From a virus, in IMG/VR virus record IMGVR_UViG_3300031952_000015, positions 1 to 64,000 of that record: a stretch of 64,000 nucleotides of DNA; one strand, written 5' to 3'. Both the position numbers and the translations under genes were made by a program. Numbering within the stretch: position 1 is the stretch's first letter; each line of letters opens with the position of its first letter. The notes beneath the pieces are model-generated. The model did no database searches. It had not been told where the DNA came from and saw only the letters and a program-made list of their open reading frames with translations. Below, in pieces: positions 1 through 8,277 of this stretch.

Positions 1-1524
1 CTTCATCATTCTTACAGTCTCATCAACGAAGGTCTTCTGTTGTTGGGTGAGTTCATCATACCTCTTCTTGAACAGTTTGAGAGCCCAATCATTTTTTTTA
101 AAATTCGCCTCCTTGAAGGACTCATCGAAGGCTCTCCCGATGAACATCGTGTGGGCAATCTTGAGCTCTTTCCAACTCTTGTCAACCATCTCATCAACGT
201 TCTGCTGACTCAATCCAGTGGCAAGCAGTTTCGCTTCCCTCTGCTCGGGAGTCATCTTGTCCCAGATTCTGCCAATCTGTTCAAGTGTCTTCCCTTCCTT
301 GAAAGACTCGACTCTCCTTATGCTGTAATCTCCCTCGTTGAAGTTCTTAACGTAGTCCCGAGCTTCTTCCTCGGTATCAAAATACCAGAGGTCTCCAGCG
401 ACGGTGAGGACAGAATATCCCTTCCAGTTCGGGTCTGCCTTATGTGGGTCAGTTGGGAATGTGCTTTTCTGCCTCGGATCTCTTGAATGGAATGCTTCCC
501 TGGATGATTCGGTCTGAGCTCTCCGGATGACCTTCTCGGCCTCAGCCTTTGTAGCTCCCTCGTCGATGAGCATCTTAATTATTTCATCGATCGGCTCAGT
601 CTTGAGAAGCTTCTTGACCATCTTCCGCTGCTGCTCGAATTCTGGCTCTTGGCCGATCGGCGCATGGACTTGCTCAACCTTGATTCTTGCGCCAATCTTA
701 TCGCAGTTGATCGGATCAATCTGGTGTCGCTCAGGGATCCGATCAAGCGCATCCTGAGACTTGTCGAAGTCCTCATCAGCGATGACGATCTTTCCAGGAA
801 CTAGATTGTCATCATGGTTAATCCTTGCGATGTCGAATGCTCGCTTGATCTTCGTCATGCCAAGATCGTTATCAGTCCAATATGCCCAAGACTCTTTGAA
901 CGACTCCATCTTTGTATACTTCCCGTCGGGAGCGTCCATGATCATGTCCTCAGTCACTGTTCTGCCGCACCTCGGGCACTCCATGCTACGCACGACTCCC
1001 TCTTTGAGCGATTCTGAGATCCCAAGGCTTCTCCTGACCTTTTTCCTCTCCTCTCCAGAGAGCGAATCGTAAGACTTGCCAAACATCTTTTTCGCAGCCG
1101 GATCGAGTGATGCAGTTGCAGGCTGTGCTTTCTTGCCGAGCGTGACCTCTTTGACCTCACTCTTTTTCACAGTCTTTGTCGTGCCAGTGTCGACGTTCTT
1201 GAGTGAGACATTGTCGCCAGAAATCGTAATGATCTCCCATGTCTCATCTCCAGTCGGTGACCAATAATTCCCGACTTCAAGATTTGATGATTCGTTGAGC
1301 CTCTTAAGGTCTTCCCTGAATGCCATTCCAGCCTCAGCCTTCTTGGCTCCCTCCCAAAATGCCCCGACAACTTCCCACTCTCCCGAGTTGATGAGGTCCT
1401 CTTCTTCCTTTGCTTGGGGAGGATCGTTCTCGTCGAATTTCCGTTCTTTCCCGGTCTTCTTATTTCGCAGGATAGTAATCTCCACCGATTCGTTGAGCCT
1501 CTTAAGGTCTTCTCTGAATGCCAT
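1..1524 (-). CDS. Large protein of unknown function, C-terminus outside window
   Basis: The reading frame is open from an ATG at 1524 to the left edge, 508 codons, so the C-terminus is missing. GGAGG lies just upstream of the ATG. I do not recognise a family. The N-terminus contains an internal duplication: residues 1-13 (MAFREDLKRLNES) recur about 66 residues later, with the matching DNA repeat at 1291-1330 and 1488-1527. About 200 residues in is a CxxC pair (CPRCG). The rest is charged and probably helical. It is the last gene seen downstream of the portal in the direction of transcription, so a head-morphogenesis or internal virion role is possible. An AATCATTTTTAAATA promoter lies about 90 bases upstream. 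Confidence 0.7.
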   Translation of the reverse strand, partial: MAFREDLKRLNESVEITILRNKKTGKERKFDENDPPQAKEEEDLINSGEWEVVGAFWEGAKKAEAGMAFREDLKRLNESSNLEVGNYWSPTGDETWEIITISGDNVSLKNVDTGTTKTVKKSEVKEVTLGKKAQPATASLDPAAKKMFGKSYDSLSGEERKKVRRSLGISESLKEGVVRSMECPRCGRTVTEDMIMDAPDGKYTKMESFKESWAYWTDNDLGMTKIKRAFDIARINHDDNLVPGKIVIADEDFDKSQDALDRIPERHQIDPINCDKIGARIKVEQVHAPIGQEPEFEQQRKMVKKLLKTEPIDEIIKMLIDEGATKAEAEKVIRRAQTESSREAFHSRDPRQKSTFPTDPHKADPNWKGYSVLTVAGDLWYFDTEEEARDYVKNFNEGDYSIRRVESFKEGKTLEQIGRIWDKMTPEQREAKLLATGLSQQNVDEMVDKSWKELKIAHTMFIGRAFDESFKEANFKKNDWALKLFKKRYDELTQQQKTFVDETVRMMK

Positions 1525-1527
1525 TCT
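1288..1527. repeat. Direct repeat pair inside the 1..1524 gene
   Basis: About 40 bases at 1291-1330 and 1488-1527 are nearly identical, with a few substitutions. Both copies encode the peptide MAFREDLKRLNES in the same frame. This looks like a local duplication of the start of the gene. Confidence 0.75.
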
Positions 1528-1611
1528 CCTCCCTCCATGACTATATCTGAAAGAGTGATTCGCTATGCGCACGTGACTACGACGCTACCATGGATAGGCT
1601 ACGGCGTCGCT

Positions 1612-1628
1612 GGTATTTAAAAATGATT
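1612..1628 (-). promoter_or_regulatory. Class A archaeal-type promoter (AATCAT + TATA)
   Basis: On the minus strand the sequence reads AATCATTTTTAAATACC. It overlaps the stop codon of the small winged-helix gene and faces the large gene starting at 1524. The same arrangement recurs at 6339, 45117, 55359 and 62955. Confidence 0.6.
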
Positions 1629-1836
1629 AAATAACCCGATAGTACCACATGCGGTTCGTCTTCCCGGCGACGCGCAGCTGCATCGGCTTGATGAGCTTCG
1701 CCCGCTCTGCCCACTTGAGCAGATGGTAGCTCTGGGTCTCAGAGATGTCGAACTTCTTCTCGATCTCCTCGCGAGTGCGGTACTCCGCCAAGAACTCCAG
1801 GAATTCTTTTGTCTCAGGAGTATGATTAGTCATCAT
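1627..1836 (-). CDS. Small winged-helix DNA-binding protein
   Basis: This 69-residue protein has a helix-turn-helix pattern: a helix with REEIEKKFDISETQSYHLLKW, then a short basic wing-like C-terminus ending in MWYYRVI. It is probably a viral transcription regulator. Its ATG overlaps the TGA of the gene before it (ATGATGA), so translation is coupled. The stop codon is embedded in a class A promoter, which places the regulator just ahead of a new transcription unit. Confidence 0.7.
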   Translation of the reverse strand: MMTNHTPETKEFLEFLAEYRTREEIEKKFDISETQSYHLLKWAERAKLIKPMQLRVAGKTNRMWYYRVI

Positions 1837-2120
1837 TCCTCGACTTTGCCGAGCTCCTTGATCCCCTTGGCGAGGTTCTTCGCGTCGAACTCGAGCTGCT
1901 TGCGCATCGCCTCGATCTGCTCAGCCATGGTCTTCTTTCCGTCAGCTAAGTGCTTGTCATAGTTCTTGAGCCACTCGCGCTTCGACTTCAGCTCCTTCTT
2001 CCACTCGTTCAGCATGTTGTTGTACGCCTCTTGAGTGTAGGCTTGCTCTTGATGCGCGATGAGGATTATTCTTCCGTCCCGGCGCACTGCTTTCCTGATG
2101 TCCACCAAAAGTTCTACCAT
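1833..2120 (-). CDS. Small coiled-coil protein
   Basis: The start is the ATG at 2120, which has GGAGGG about 7 bases upstream; upstream in-frame ATGs lack this. The product is 95 residues, with a short hydrophobic N-terminus (MVELLVDIRKAV) and then a highly charged helical stretch with many Lys and Glu, consistent with a coiled coil. No family recognised. It overlaps the winged-helix gene by 4 bases. Confidence 0.65.
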   Translation of the reverse strand: MVELLVDIRKAVRRDGRIILIAHQEQAYTQEAYNNMLNEWKKELKSKREWLKNYDKHLADGKKTMAEQIEAMRKQLEFDAKNLAKGIKELGKVEE

Positions 2121-2155
2121 CTCAGCTCCCTCCGGCATCCCGCCATGAGAATGAT

Positions 2156-2206
2156 GGGGACGGCGCAAGAAAGATTATTGTCCGATGAGGTGATACTGCC
2201 GTCCCC
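2156..2206. other. 9-bp stem hairpin between genes
   Basis: GGGGACGGC at 2156-2164 is exactly complementary to GCCGTCCCC at 2198-2206, with a 33-base loop. It lies in the only sizeable gap between neighbouring genes here, directly upstream of the 1833..2120 gene. It could be an RNA structure that modulates translation or a processing site. No U-tract follows, so it is not a typical terminator. Confidence 0.5.
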
Positions 2207-2210
2207 GCAA

Positions 2211-2639
2211 TCATGCCCCATACCTCCGCTGCGACTCCTCGCTGAGACCTTCCATATACCGGCAGCCGTGGCCGCAGGTGTACAGGTCTCCAGTGATGAG
2301 TCCCTTGCCGAGCATCGTGGTCTGGTATCCAGCCGTCTCGCGGTAGAATCGAGAGTTGTGCTTCGCGCAACGCCGGTCAGAGCAGATCCATCCGTCTGAG
2401 GGCCTCACACCGTTCGTCGCGACCTGGACTGTCCTGTTCGGATCAGCCCAGACCTCGTGCTTTACTCCCTTGAGATCCCAATCTGGGCGGTCTAAGCTGA
2501 TCGTCCCTACCCGGGAGAGCGGTTCGCCCTTGAGCGAGATCGCAAAATCATCGCCGCGATCTTGGATGAACTTCTCATTGAACTTCTTTATGAACTGCTC
2601 GTAATGCACCACGTTGAGCCGCTCGCGGAAAGATCTCAT
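2211..2639 (-). CDS. Unknown protein with C-terminal zinc-binding cysteines
   Basis: A 142-residue product starting at an ATG preceded by GGAGG. The C-terminal half has CSDRRCAKH and CGHGC, a plausible Cys/His zinc site. The N-terminal half has charged helices. No family recognised. It follows the small membrane protein at 2641 with almost no spacer, and is probably expressed together with the portal operon. Confidence 0.65.
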   Translation of the reverse strand: MRSFRERLNVVHYEQFIKKFNEKFIQDRGDDFAISLKGEPLSRVGTISLDRPDWDLKGVKHEVWADPNRTVQVATNGVRPSDGWICSDRRCAKHNSRFYRETAGYQTTMLGKGLITGDLYTCGHGCRYMEGLSEESQRRYGA

Positions 2640-2640
2640 T

Positions 2641-2769
2641 TCAGAACCTCCAGTAAGCGAGCGCGATCAGGAACAGGATTCCTAATGCCATCGCGAAGAT
2701 GATGAGCATCTCAAGCAATCCGACATCTTGCTTCTCGTTCATCAGATACCTGATCGCTCTCCTGCTCAT
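2641..2769 (-). CDS. 42-residue single-pass membrane protein
   Basis: A short frame reading MSRRAIRYLMNEKQDVG followed by about 20 hydrophobic residues (LLEMLIIFAMALGILFLIAL) and AYWRF. The basic N-terminus suggests it stays in the cytoplasm. The stop codon lies one base before the next ATG. Function unknown; a small viral membrane modulator or lysis accessory is possible. Confidence 0.55.
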   Translation of the reverse strand: MSRRAIRYLMNEKQDVGLLEMLIIFAMALGILFLIALAYWRF

Positions 2770-2783
2770 CGTAATCACTCGAT

Positions 2784-3275
2784 TTATTTTCCCATAAACC
2801 GACCATCGTCTCCAATGATCAATTCCTTATAATGGAGAGCATGATGTGCTGAAATTTTTATTAATTCAAGATTCTCTATCCGATTGTCAAGTCGATCTCC
2901 GTTCCGATGATGGATGACCTTTCCGTCCGGAATTTTTCCATGATATTTCTCCCAGACATATTTATGTTCATACATCCTTCCTTTAGTTGTGATGATGACA
3001 TAATATCCGCGCTTCCCAATCTGGCGGGTAAAATTCCCAGTTTCCTCTCTCATGCGAGTGCGTTCTCTAAGGAATTCATGAGATCCTTCAGTGATTTTAT
3101 GCGGATCACGAATTCCAACTCTATACTCATAAGCCATCTGGCATTTGCCATTGCAATAGCAATTCCGCTTCGCCCTTGCTGGTGTTCTAAGGATCTTAAC
3201 TCTGCATTCTGCACAGATAGTTTCAACAAGATAGAATGGTCCGCTTGGCTTCATGACCTTGATTCTCTTATTCAT
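2784..3275 (-). CDS. Free-standing HNH homing endonuclease
   Basis: The product is 163 residues from the ATG at 3275. The N-terminal part has a zinc-binding cluster (CAEC, then CYCNGKC), and the C-terminal part carries the HNH core VIHHRNGDRLDNRIENLELI with downstream HHALHY. This is the HNH type that also shares an AP2-like layout. Its start overlaps the stop of the portal gene by 8 bases. The portal gene contains a mini-intein that lacks its own nuclease domain, ending only about 20 bases upstream, so this enzyme may act in trans for that intein. It is more AT-rich than its neighbours, consistent with mobility. Confidence 0.85.
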   Translation of the reverse strand: MNKRIKVMKPSGPFYLVETICAECRVKILRTPARAKRNCYCNGKCQMAYEYRVGIRDPHKITEGSHEFLRERTRMREETGNFTRQIGKRGYYVIITTKGRMYEHKYVWEKYHGKIPDGKVIHHRNGDRLDNRIENLELIKISAHHALHYKELIIGDDGRFMGK

Positions 3276-5934
3276 AGGCGACATAAGTACACCGACAATT
3301 GTGGACCTTGATCCCATTCGCGACATAGCTCTCGTCTTCCTCGACCTCGATGTTGTACACGACGCACTTGGCATACTCAGCGTCATTGCTGAGTTTCTTG
3401 AGTGGGATGAACCTCCCCTTGATGAAGATTGGATGGCCAGGAGTCCCGATGAGCGCTTTGTAGCGATAGAGATCTCCGACGTACTTCCGGCTCATTGTTC
3501 CTATGACCAGACGCCATCTGTTTTTGTGTGTTCTGACGACGTCCCCGACCTTGATCTTCTCGATCGGCTTCTCTCCAGATCTAGTAAGAATCTTCGTCCC
3601 TGCCGGGAAGCAGTTTGGATGTAAGGGGATCCGGTCCTCATCATTCGACAGAAGGTAGTCGATCTCGAAGACCCTGCGGTTGAACTCTCGATCCTTCTCC
3701 CCGGTCTTGTCGTCGATGACGGTGAGGTGCTCGACCTTAGAGAACCCCATCTCCTTCCACTTGGAGAGCTTCATCAAGATGGTGCCGTTTGCCAGCTCTG
3801 TCCGGGCCACGCGGTCGATCTTCCAGTCCTGAGGGTTCTCCTTGGTCTTGTAGTAAGAGTACTCGTCCTTGAGCTCTTGCTTGAGCTCTCCGATCGGCTT
3901 GTTGGTGACCACCGCGTCGCTCAGCCGCCTGAAGATGTCCTGCTTCATCGAGCCGTGCATGGTCTTCAGCTCGTTGTGCACCCGCTGCTTGATGATCTCA
4001 GCGATCTCTCTTAATTTCTGCCTGGCCTTGTCATCTGCCGCTACGTCTCTCCCGAGCACGTCGATCTTCTGGATCGCGATGCCGTACAAGTCCTCGACTG
4101 CCTTGGCGACGATGTCGCTCAAGCGCGCATCGAAGCGAGCGAAGATTTGATCAAGCTTCGGCAGCATGTCCTTCCCTAAGACCATCTGCTCCTTGAAGCC
4201 CTCAGAGTGGACCTTGCTCTGTCCCAGCTGCTTGAAGACCTCCTCGACGGCCTCTACGTTGACCCGCTTGACCTCGTCGAAGAAGGCATCCCATACCTTG
4301 TGCTCGATGAGCTCTTGGTCATAGAAGTCATCCAGGGACCTCTCGCGCTTGACTACGGTGACATCGTAGAACGCCTGAGCAGCAGGGCGCTCGTCTGGCA
4401 AGAAGTCCTTCAGCAGACTCTTGCCATCGTAGACTAAGTACCCAGTCTCAGCCTTGACCAATCTGATCTTCTTCCCGCGGATCTCCCTGGATTGGATTAT
4501 TGAGGTGCTTCCTTCTGCAGCTCTTAAGAACTTCGAGTCCTCTGGCGAAAGCTGCTCCTTCAGGATCCGAAAGGCTGAACCGCCTCTTGACTCGCTCCGC
4601 GGGGCTGGCATCGGCCTCCCGCCGGTGATCGTCGCTGTCGTGTCGACCAGGTCCTTGAGGAACTTGTCACCGCTCTCGACGGTCTCGTAGCCGACCAGCT
4701 TCCTGAACTCGTTGAGGGTGATGATGTTCGCCGTGAAGAGGGTGTTCCCGTACCTCACCTTCTCATCCTTAGTCTCGAAGTCGATAACACCGCAAGTGAA
4801 GGTAGCGTCATCAGCGAGCCATGTGTAGACCTTCCTGAGCTCCTTGATTATTAATCTGTTCAAGAACTCCATCATCTCCTGCCTGAAGGAGTTGATCTCT
4901 AATTCGAATGGGATCTTAGCTTCCATCGCTGTCGCGCGGTTCACCTCAGAGTTCCACGGCGTGAGGTAGTTCGGCACGAGACCAGAAGAGATGTCCTTCC
5001 TGAGGAAGTCGACCTGGTTCTGCATCGGATCGTTCTCGTTTGTGTACGACAGCGGCTCTGACTTAAACGGCTTGTTGATGATGAGGTGCTCGTTCTCTGG
5101 GAGCGAGTTGAGGTCATCCCGGATCTTCAAGATATCCTCAGTGCCGGCGACGTTCTCAACGTCGCCGATCGAGATGATCTTCCTGCCGATCGCTCGGTAC
5201 CTGGCGATTGTCGCGAAGTTCTTGAGGATCTCAGTGAGAATCTCGCCATCGTCGATGCAGGATGCCAAGAATCCCCTGCCGTAGATGCCGTCTCTGGACC
5301 ACCCGAACTTGCAGTGGTCGATCTTCGACTGATGGATCCCGACTGCCCAGATCATCTTCGCGTAGAGGTATGAAGCGTAGACGTAATTGACCTTCCAGAA
5401 TTTTGGCCTGAGGTTCACCCCGCCAAACGGCGCCTGCCGGATCTCGATCGGCACCTCGTAGAGCCAGTAAGAGTCCATCCGCTCCTCGGCGGTCTGGTTC
5501 TCCTTCGACTGCGCGTCCAGATTATAGTAGACGCGGCTCACGTCATTGATATTGAAGACGTTGTCGAGGACCCACTGGTGGTTCACCATCTCCTTCCAGG
5601 ATCGCTCCGCGAAGACGTTGTTTGTGCACAGCGCGGAGACGCACATGTTGGAGACCTCGTTCTGCAAGTTCTCGCGCTGCTTGATCCAGGCATTCAGGAA
5701 GTCGTGCGACCGCTGATCAGCTGACTTAGCTGAGATGGTCCCGCCGATGATGAACCGCGCGAGCTGCTTGACGGCCGAGTTGATCATCGGCCGCATCTCG
5801 AAGAGCTCCAACGAGCGGTGCATCTCGTAGTGGGGAGTGCGCTTCTCGTCCCGGAAGATGTTCGTCGGGAAGCTGATTGCTCCGAGCCGAGTGACTGTGC
5901 GCTGCGCTGTGAACATCTCCCTCAATGAAACCAT
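3268..5934 (-). CDS. Portal protein fused to a MuF-like domain, interrupted by a mini-intein
   Basis: An 888-residue precursor. Residues 1 to about 470 resemble tailed-virus portal proteins and would form the ring at the capsid vertex. Residues about 500-775 resemble the SPP1 gp7 / Mu gpF head-morphogenesis domain, ending in the signature HPN|CRCTYVAYE. A 105-residue intein-like segment sits exactly between HPN and CRC. After splicing the product would be 783 residues. Portal and MuF proteins are usually separate genes, though fusions are known in some phages. The start ATG at 5934 has GGTGAG upstream. It lies downstream of the terminase in the transcription direction, as expected for a packaging module. 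Confidence 0.85.
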   Translation of the reverse strand: MVSLREMFTAQRTVTRLGAISFPTNIFRDEKRTPHYEMHRSLELFEMRPMINSAVKQLARFIIGGTISAKSADQRSHDFLNAWIKQRENLQNEVSNMCVSALCTNNVFAERSWKEMVNHQWVLDNVFNINDVSRVYYNLDAQSKENQTAEERMDSYWLYEVPIEIRQAPFGGVNLRPKFWKVNYVYASYLYAKMIWAVGIHQSKIDHCKFGWSRDGIYGRGFLASCIDDGEILTEILKNFATIARYRAIGRKIISIGDVENVAGTEDILKIRDDLNSLPENEHLIINKPFKSEPLSYTNENDPMQNQVDFLRKDISSGLVPNYLTPWNSEVNRATAMEAKIPFELEINSFRQEMMEFLNRLIIKELRKVYTWLADDATFTCGVIDFETKDEKVRYGNTLFTANIITLNEFRKLVGYETVESGDKFLKDLVDTTATITGGRPMPAPRSESRGGSAFRILKEQLSPEDSKFLRAAEGSTSIIQSREIRGKKIRLVKAETGYLVYDGKSLLKDFLPDERPAAQAFYDVTVVKRERSLDDFYDQELIEHKVWDAFFDEVKRVNVEAVEEVFKQLGQSKVHSEGFKEQMVLGKDMLPKLDQIFARFDARLSDIVAKAVEDLYGIAIQKIDVLGRDVAADDKARQKLREIAEIIKQRVHNELKTMHGSMKQDIFRRLSDAVVTNKPIGELKQELKDEYSYYKTKENPQDWKIDRVARTELANGTILMKLSKWKEMGFSKVEHLTVIDDKTGEKDREFNRRVFEIDYLLSNDEDRIPLHPNCFPAGTKILTRSGEKPIEKIKVGDVVRTHKNRWRLVIGTMSRKYVGDLYRYKALIGTPGHPIFIKGRFIPLKKLSNDAEYAKCVVYNIEVEEDESYVANGIKVHNCRCTYVAYE
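3298..3612 (-). mobile_element. 105-residue mini-intein in the portal-MuF protein
   Basis: The segment begins with Cys in block A (CFPAGTKILT), has a block B-like GTPGHPIF with the conserved Thr and His, a block F-like VVYNIEVEEDESYVANG, and ends IKVHN followed by Cys (+1 residue). These are the expected splicing residues. There is no endonuclease domain. At 105 residues it is shorter than the roughly 130 residues of well-known mini-inteins. Removing it restores the HPNCRC motif of the MuF family. Splicing activity is inferred. Confidence 0.8.
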
Positions 5935-5944
5935 AATGCCTCAC

Positions 5945-6316
5945 CTACCCCTTGAACCGAAACGATGTCGCGACTCCCCTGACATGCTTGAAGATCTCCT
6001 TGATCATGAACCACAACCCAAGCGATGCGAGCAGATTCTCTTTAGTCCACCCATACCCTGCAAGTTTGAGCGCTAAGAAGACAAAGATGAACGAGATGTC
6101 GAAGCTAATAATCTTCTGGACAATCCACCGACTGTAGATCCATCGCAGCTTAGCGACTAAGATCGCTCTCTGGCGAGCGAATACAATCTTGATCTCCTCG
6201 CGCCGCTTGCGGATCCCGATCTTCGCAAGGTCGAATTTGTCCCTCATCATGAAGATCGGCCTCCAGACTCTTGAAGGTTCAACTGAATCGCTTGTCACAC
6301 CAGCATCTGTCCCCAT
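5945..6316 (-). CDS. Membrane protein of unknown function
   Basis: The start is set at the ATG at 6316, six bases after GGAGGT; the TTG at 6319 is too close to the ribosome site. The N-terminal half is strongly basic (RKRREEIKIVFARQR), followed by two hydrophobic stretches around IISFDISFIFVFLALKLAGYG and LLASLGLWFMI. It precedes the portal gene by about 10 bases and has its own class A promoter. Topology suggests a soluble basic head and two membrane helices. Confidence 0.6.
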   Translation of the reverse strand: MGTDAGVTSDSVEPSRVWRPIFMMRDKFDLAKIGIRKRREEIKIVFARQRAILVAKLRWIYSRWIVQKIISFDISFIFVFLALKLAGYGWTKENLLASLGLWFMIKEIFKHVRGVATSFRFKG

Positions 6317-6338
6317 CAATGGACCTCCGATTCTCCTG

Positions 6339-6355
6339 TATTTAAATATGATTAC
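6339..6355 (-). promoter_or_regulatory. Class A promoter upstream of the portal unit
   Basis: Minus strand TAATCATATTTAAATAC. The TAA is the stop codon of the nuclease gene at 6352..7122. It faces the 6316 gene and the portal, with the TATA-like core about 25-30 bases before that start. Confidence 0.65.
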
Positions 6356-7122
6356 TTTTCAGCGTAAGCCTTGCCCTTAAGGAACGTCTGCTTGACCGTC
6401 AAGAACCGCCTCTCAAGTCCCAAGAGGTCTCGCTCCAAGAGCTTCACCTGGCTCGGCAAGTTGAACCCCATCATGATGACCTTCTGCTCCTCTGTGAACG
6501 GCCAGAACTTCTTATAGCTCCTCTGCATGTAGTCTCGCTCCGCGAAGAACCGATTGAAAAGAATATTGCGCCGCACTCCCTCGATGATGTCGAGATAGCT
6601 CATCACCTTATCAGCGTTCCCGCCGAACCCATTCGCGCTGAACAGCAAGTCGCGCTCTGACTCAGTTGCCACCTCAGTCCAATGGATCATCTTCGGCCAG
6701 ACTTCGACTGTCATTGACCCATCATCAAAAACCCTGAGGACTCCGATCCCTCGCGGAAGATACTCAGGAGACTTCTTCTTGTGGACAACCAGAAAAGTGT
6801 AGTCGCAGCCGAACATGTAAGAATCAATCTGAGACGGAAGGAGAGTGTACGCATCGCCATCGCCCTTAATCTCAAATCCAATAAGAGTAAGCGTTTCCTG
6901 GTCTCCAGCGATTAAGTCGAACGGGTGCCCATCGATCCCAGAGATCGAGCGCTCCTCCCTCAGCAAGAAATTCTTCGGCTCTAAGCAGTCCCTTAAGATC
7001 TTGCGGATCTCGAGCTCATTGAGGACCTTCTCTACCGAGACATTCGCCAGCTTCTTTTTGTACTCGTCTCGTTCATCAAAAGCTGGCGGACTATGGAATG
7101 GCAGCTCGAAGAACTTCATCAT
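6352..7122 (-). CDS. PD-(D/E)XK nuclease-like protein
   Basis: A 256-residue protein. Around residues 65-105 it has IDGHPFDLIAGD, then GFEIKGDGDAYTLLPSQIDSY, which matches the D ... ExK ... Q arrangement of the restriction-endonuclease-like fold. Such proteins process DNA ends or act in repair or defence. The C-terminal third is helical and basic. The start overlaps the previous stop (ATGATGAAG). The family could not be named further. Confidence 0.65.
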   Translation of the reverse strand: MMKFFELPFHSPPAFDERDEYKKKLANVSVEKVLNELEIRKILRDCLEPKNFLLREERSISGIDGHPFDLIAGDQETLTLIGFEIKGDGDAYTLLPSQIDSYMFGCDYTFLVVHKKKSPEYLPRGIGVLRVFDDGSMTVEVWPKMIHWTEVATESERDLLFSANGFGGNADKVMSYLDIIEGVRRNILFNRFFAERDYMQRSYKKFWPFTEEQKVIMMGFNLPSQVKLLERDLLGLERRFLTVKQTFLKGKAYAEK

Positions 7123-7526
7123 TGGATGATGAGATAGTGCGCAGTCGTCTCTCCCTTCACGATCGGGCAGATAGTGTAGTCTCCCAAGATGGTGCGCGGC
7201 TTGTGCGCTGGCATGAAGATTTCAGCATCCTTCACGACCTCGCGCTTGAGCTTTGATGGATCCATATCTAAGATGAGATCATTCTCATCCCAGCGGGAGA
7301 TCGTCGCGTGCGGCAGCATTTGACGGATCATTCGCTCGATCTCTGGCTTCGACAATCTTGTTTCCACTTTGACTGACCTCCTTGACAGGAACCTGAACAG
7401 TTCAGACTCGTTTGACTTGAACCACCCTTGACCATTGATGTATGCGATAAGCTCCTTCATGAAGTTCTCCTCGCGGTGAGTCTTCACCTGCCAGAAGGCT
7501 TCAAGATGAGCTTGGTCGAATATCAT
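7119..7526 (-). CDS. Unknown 135-residue protein
   Basis: No family recognised. The N-terminal 60 residues are charged and helical; the rest alternates hydrophobic and polar residues, consistent with a mixed fold. Its ATG overlaps the TGA of the zinc-ribbon gene at 7523, and its end overlaps the nuclease start, so it is part of a tightly coupled chain of small genes. Confidence 0.6.
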   Translation of the reverse strand: MIFDQAHLEAFWQVKTHREENFMKELIAYINGQGWFKSNESELFRFLSRRSVKVETRLSKPEIERMIRQMLPHATISRWDENDLILDMDPSKLKREVVKDAEIFMPAHKPRTILGDYTICPIVKGETTAHYLIIQ

Positions 7527-7687
7527 GATTTCAGCGCCAGTTCAGGTTGTGCGGGCTCTGCAGTCTTCTTCTTGAAGCCGAGATAAGTCGCGCCGCACTT
7601 ATTGCAGCTGACCTTTAGATCTTCATCCGTATCGACTATCCTGAAGACCTTACTTTGGCACTGCGGGCACTTGATTCTCTTGTCCAT
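7523..7687 (-). CDS. 54-residue zinc-ribbon protein
   Basis: MDKRIKCPQC near the start and CNKCG 18 residues later form a classic two-knuckle zinc ribbon, followed by a Lys/Pro-rich tail. Such ribbons in archaeal viruses commonly bind nucleic acid or other proteins. It ends in an ATGA overlap with the next gene. Confidence 0.7.
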   Translation of the reverse strand: MDKRIKCPQCQSKVFRIVDTDEDLKVSCNKCGATYLGFKKKTAEPAQPELALKS

Positions 7688-7690
7688 CTC

Positions 7691-7954
7691 TTACTTTGCC
7701 TCCGTCTTGACAGGCGCTTCCTTCGGATACGGCTGAGGTTCTTTCGGCTTGCTCGTGAAGTTGAGTGCGAAGTCCTCTGCACTCATCCCAGGAAACCCAA
7801 GTTTTGCCCTCTGTGCGTTGAACATCTTGAAACATTCGCCCTGCGTTATGGCTTTGCTGCTCGCCAGCTGGAACACAGATTGGATGTCCATCCAGATCTT
7901 AGCGATGTCTCCGTTCTCTATCTTCTTCATGGTCTCTTTTGCTTGCATATTCAT
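7691..7954 (-). CDS. Small helical protein, unknown
   Basis: An 87-residue product, starting at an ATG immediately after GGAGGG (a second ATG two codons later is an alternative). It is predicted mainly helical (KIWMDIQSVFQLASSKAITQGECFKMFNAQ) with a Pro/Lys-rich tail. It resembles no family I know. Confidence 0.6.
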   Translation of the reverse strand: MNMQAKETMKKIENGDIAKIWMDIQSVFQLASSKAITQGECFKMFNAQRAKLGFPGMSAEDFALNFTSKPKEPQPYPKEAPVKTEAK

Positions 7955-7966
7955 TTCCCTCCTCGC

Positions 7967-8032
7967 TTATTCTTCTTCTCCTGAATCATCAAAATCCTCG
8001 GCATCGTCCCATCCGTCGTCTTCCACTCTCAT
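7967..8032 (-). CDS. 21-residue acidic micropeptide
   Basis: The frame MRVEDDGWDDAEDFDDSGEEE starts in an ATGA overlap with the previous stop. More than half of the residues are Asp or Glu. Translational coupling is the main support; it may be a DNA mimic fragment or merely a leader. Confidence 0.4.
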   Translation of the reverse strand: MRVEDDGWDDAEDFDDSGEEE

Positions 8033-8277
8033 CTCTCCGAAAAGTAGTCGCCATAATCGTTCTCTGGCGAGCTCTCTGGTATGTCGATGATTGGCGCTCC
8101 GAGTTGATTAAGCGACTCGCGATGCCATGTGATGAGAAGCTCTTTGCTCTCGATCGAAAGACCGCGATGGACCCACTCCATGATCGCTTTAGGGGAATAC
8201 TTCCGGCACAAAGCTTTCAACGCTGCCTTCTCTACATTTTGCCCTTCCCATTCCTTGTCAAGTTCTTCGAGAATCAT
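8029..8277 (-). CDS. Unknown 82-residue protein
   Basis: GGAGG precedes the ATG by about nine bases. The sequence is helical and charged, with a single Cys (KALCRKYSP) and an acidic tail. It overlaps both neighbours by four bases. No family recognised. Confidence 0.6.
   Translation of the reverse strand: MILEELDKEWEGQNVEKAALKALCRKYSPKAIMEWVHRGLSIESKELLITWHRESLNQLGAPIIDIPESSPENDYGDYFSER

Noticed and set aside
40-486. Long open frames on the plus strand across the window, for example 40-486, 17472-18347, 27905-28843 and 35139-35819
   Set aside because: They are antisense to well-supported minus-strand genes, have unnatural Leu/Ser/Arg composition, and lack ribosome sites.
1565-1611. CGACGC ... 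GCGTCG inverted repeat upstream of the first gene
   Set aside because: Only six base pairs with a long loop; could be chance.
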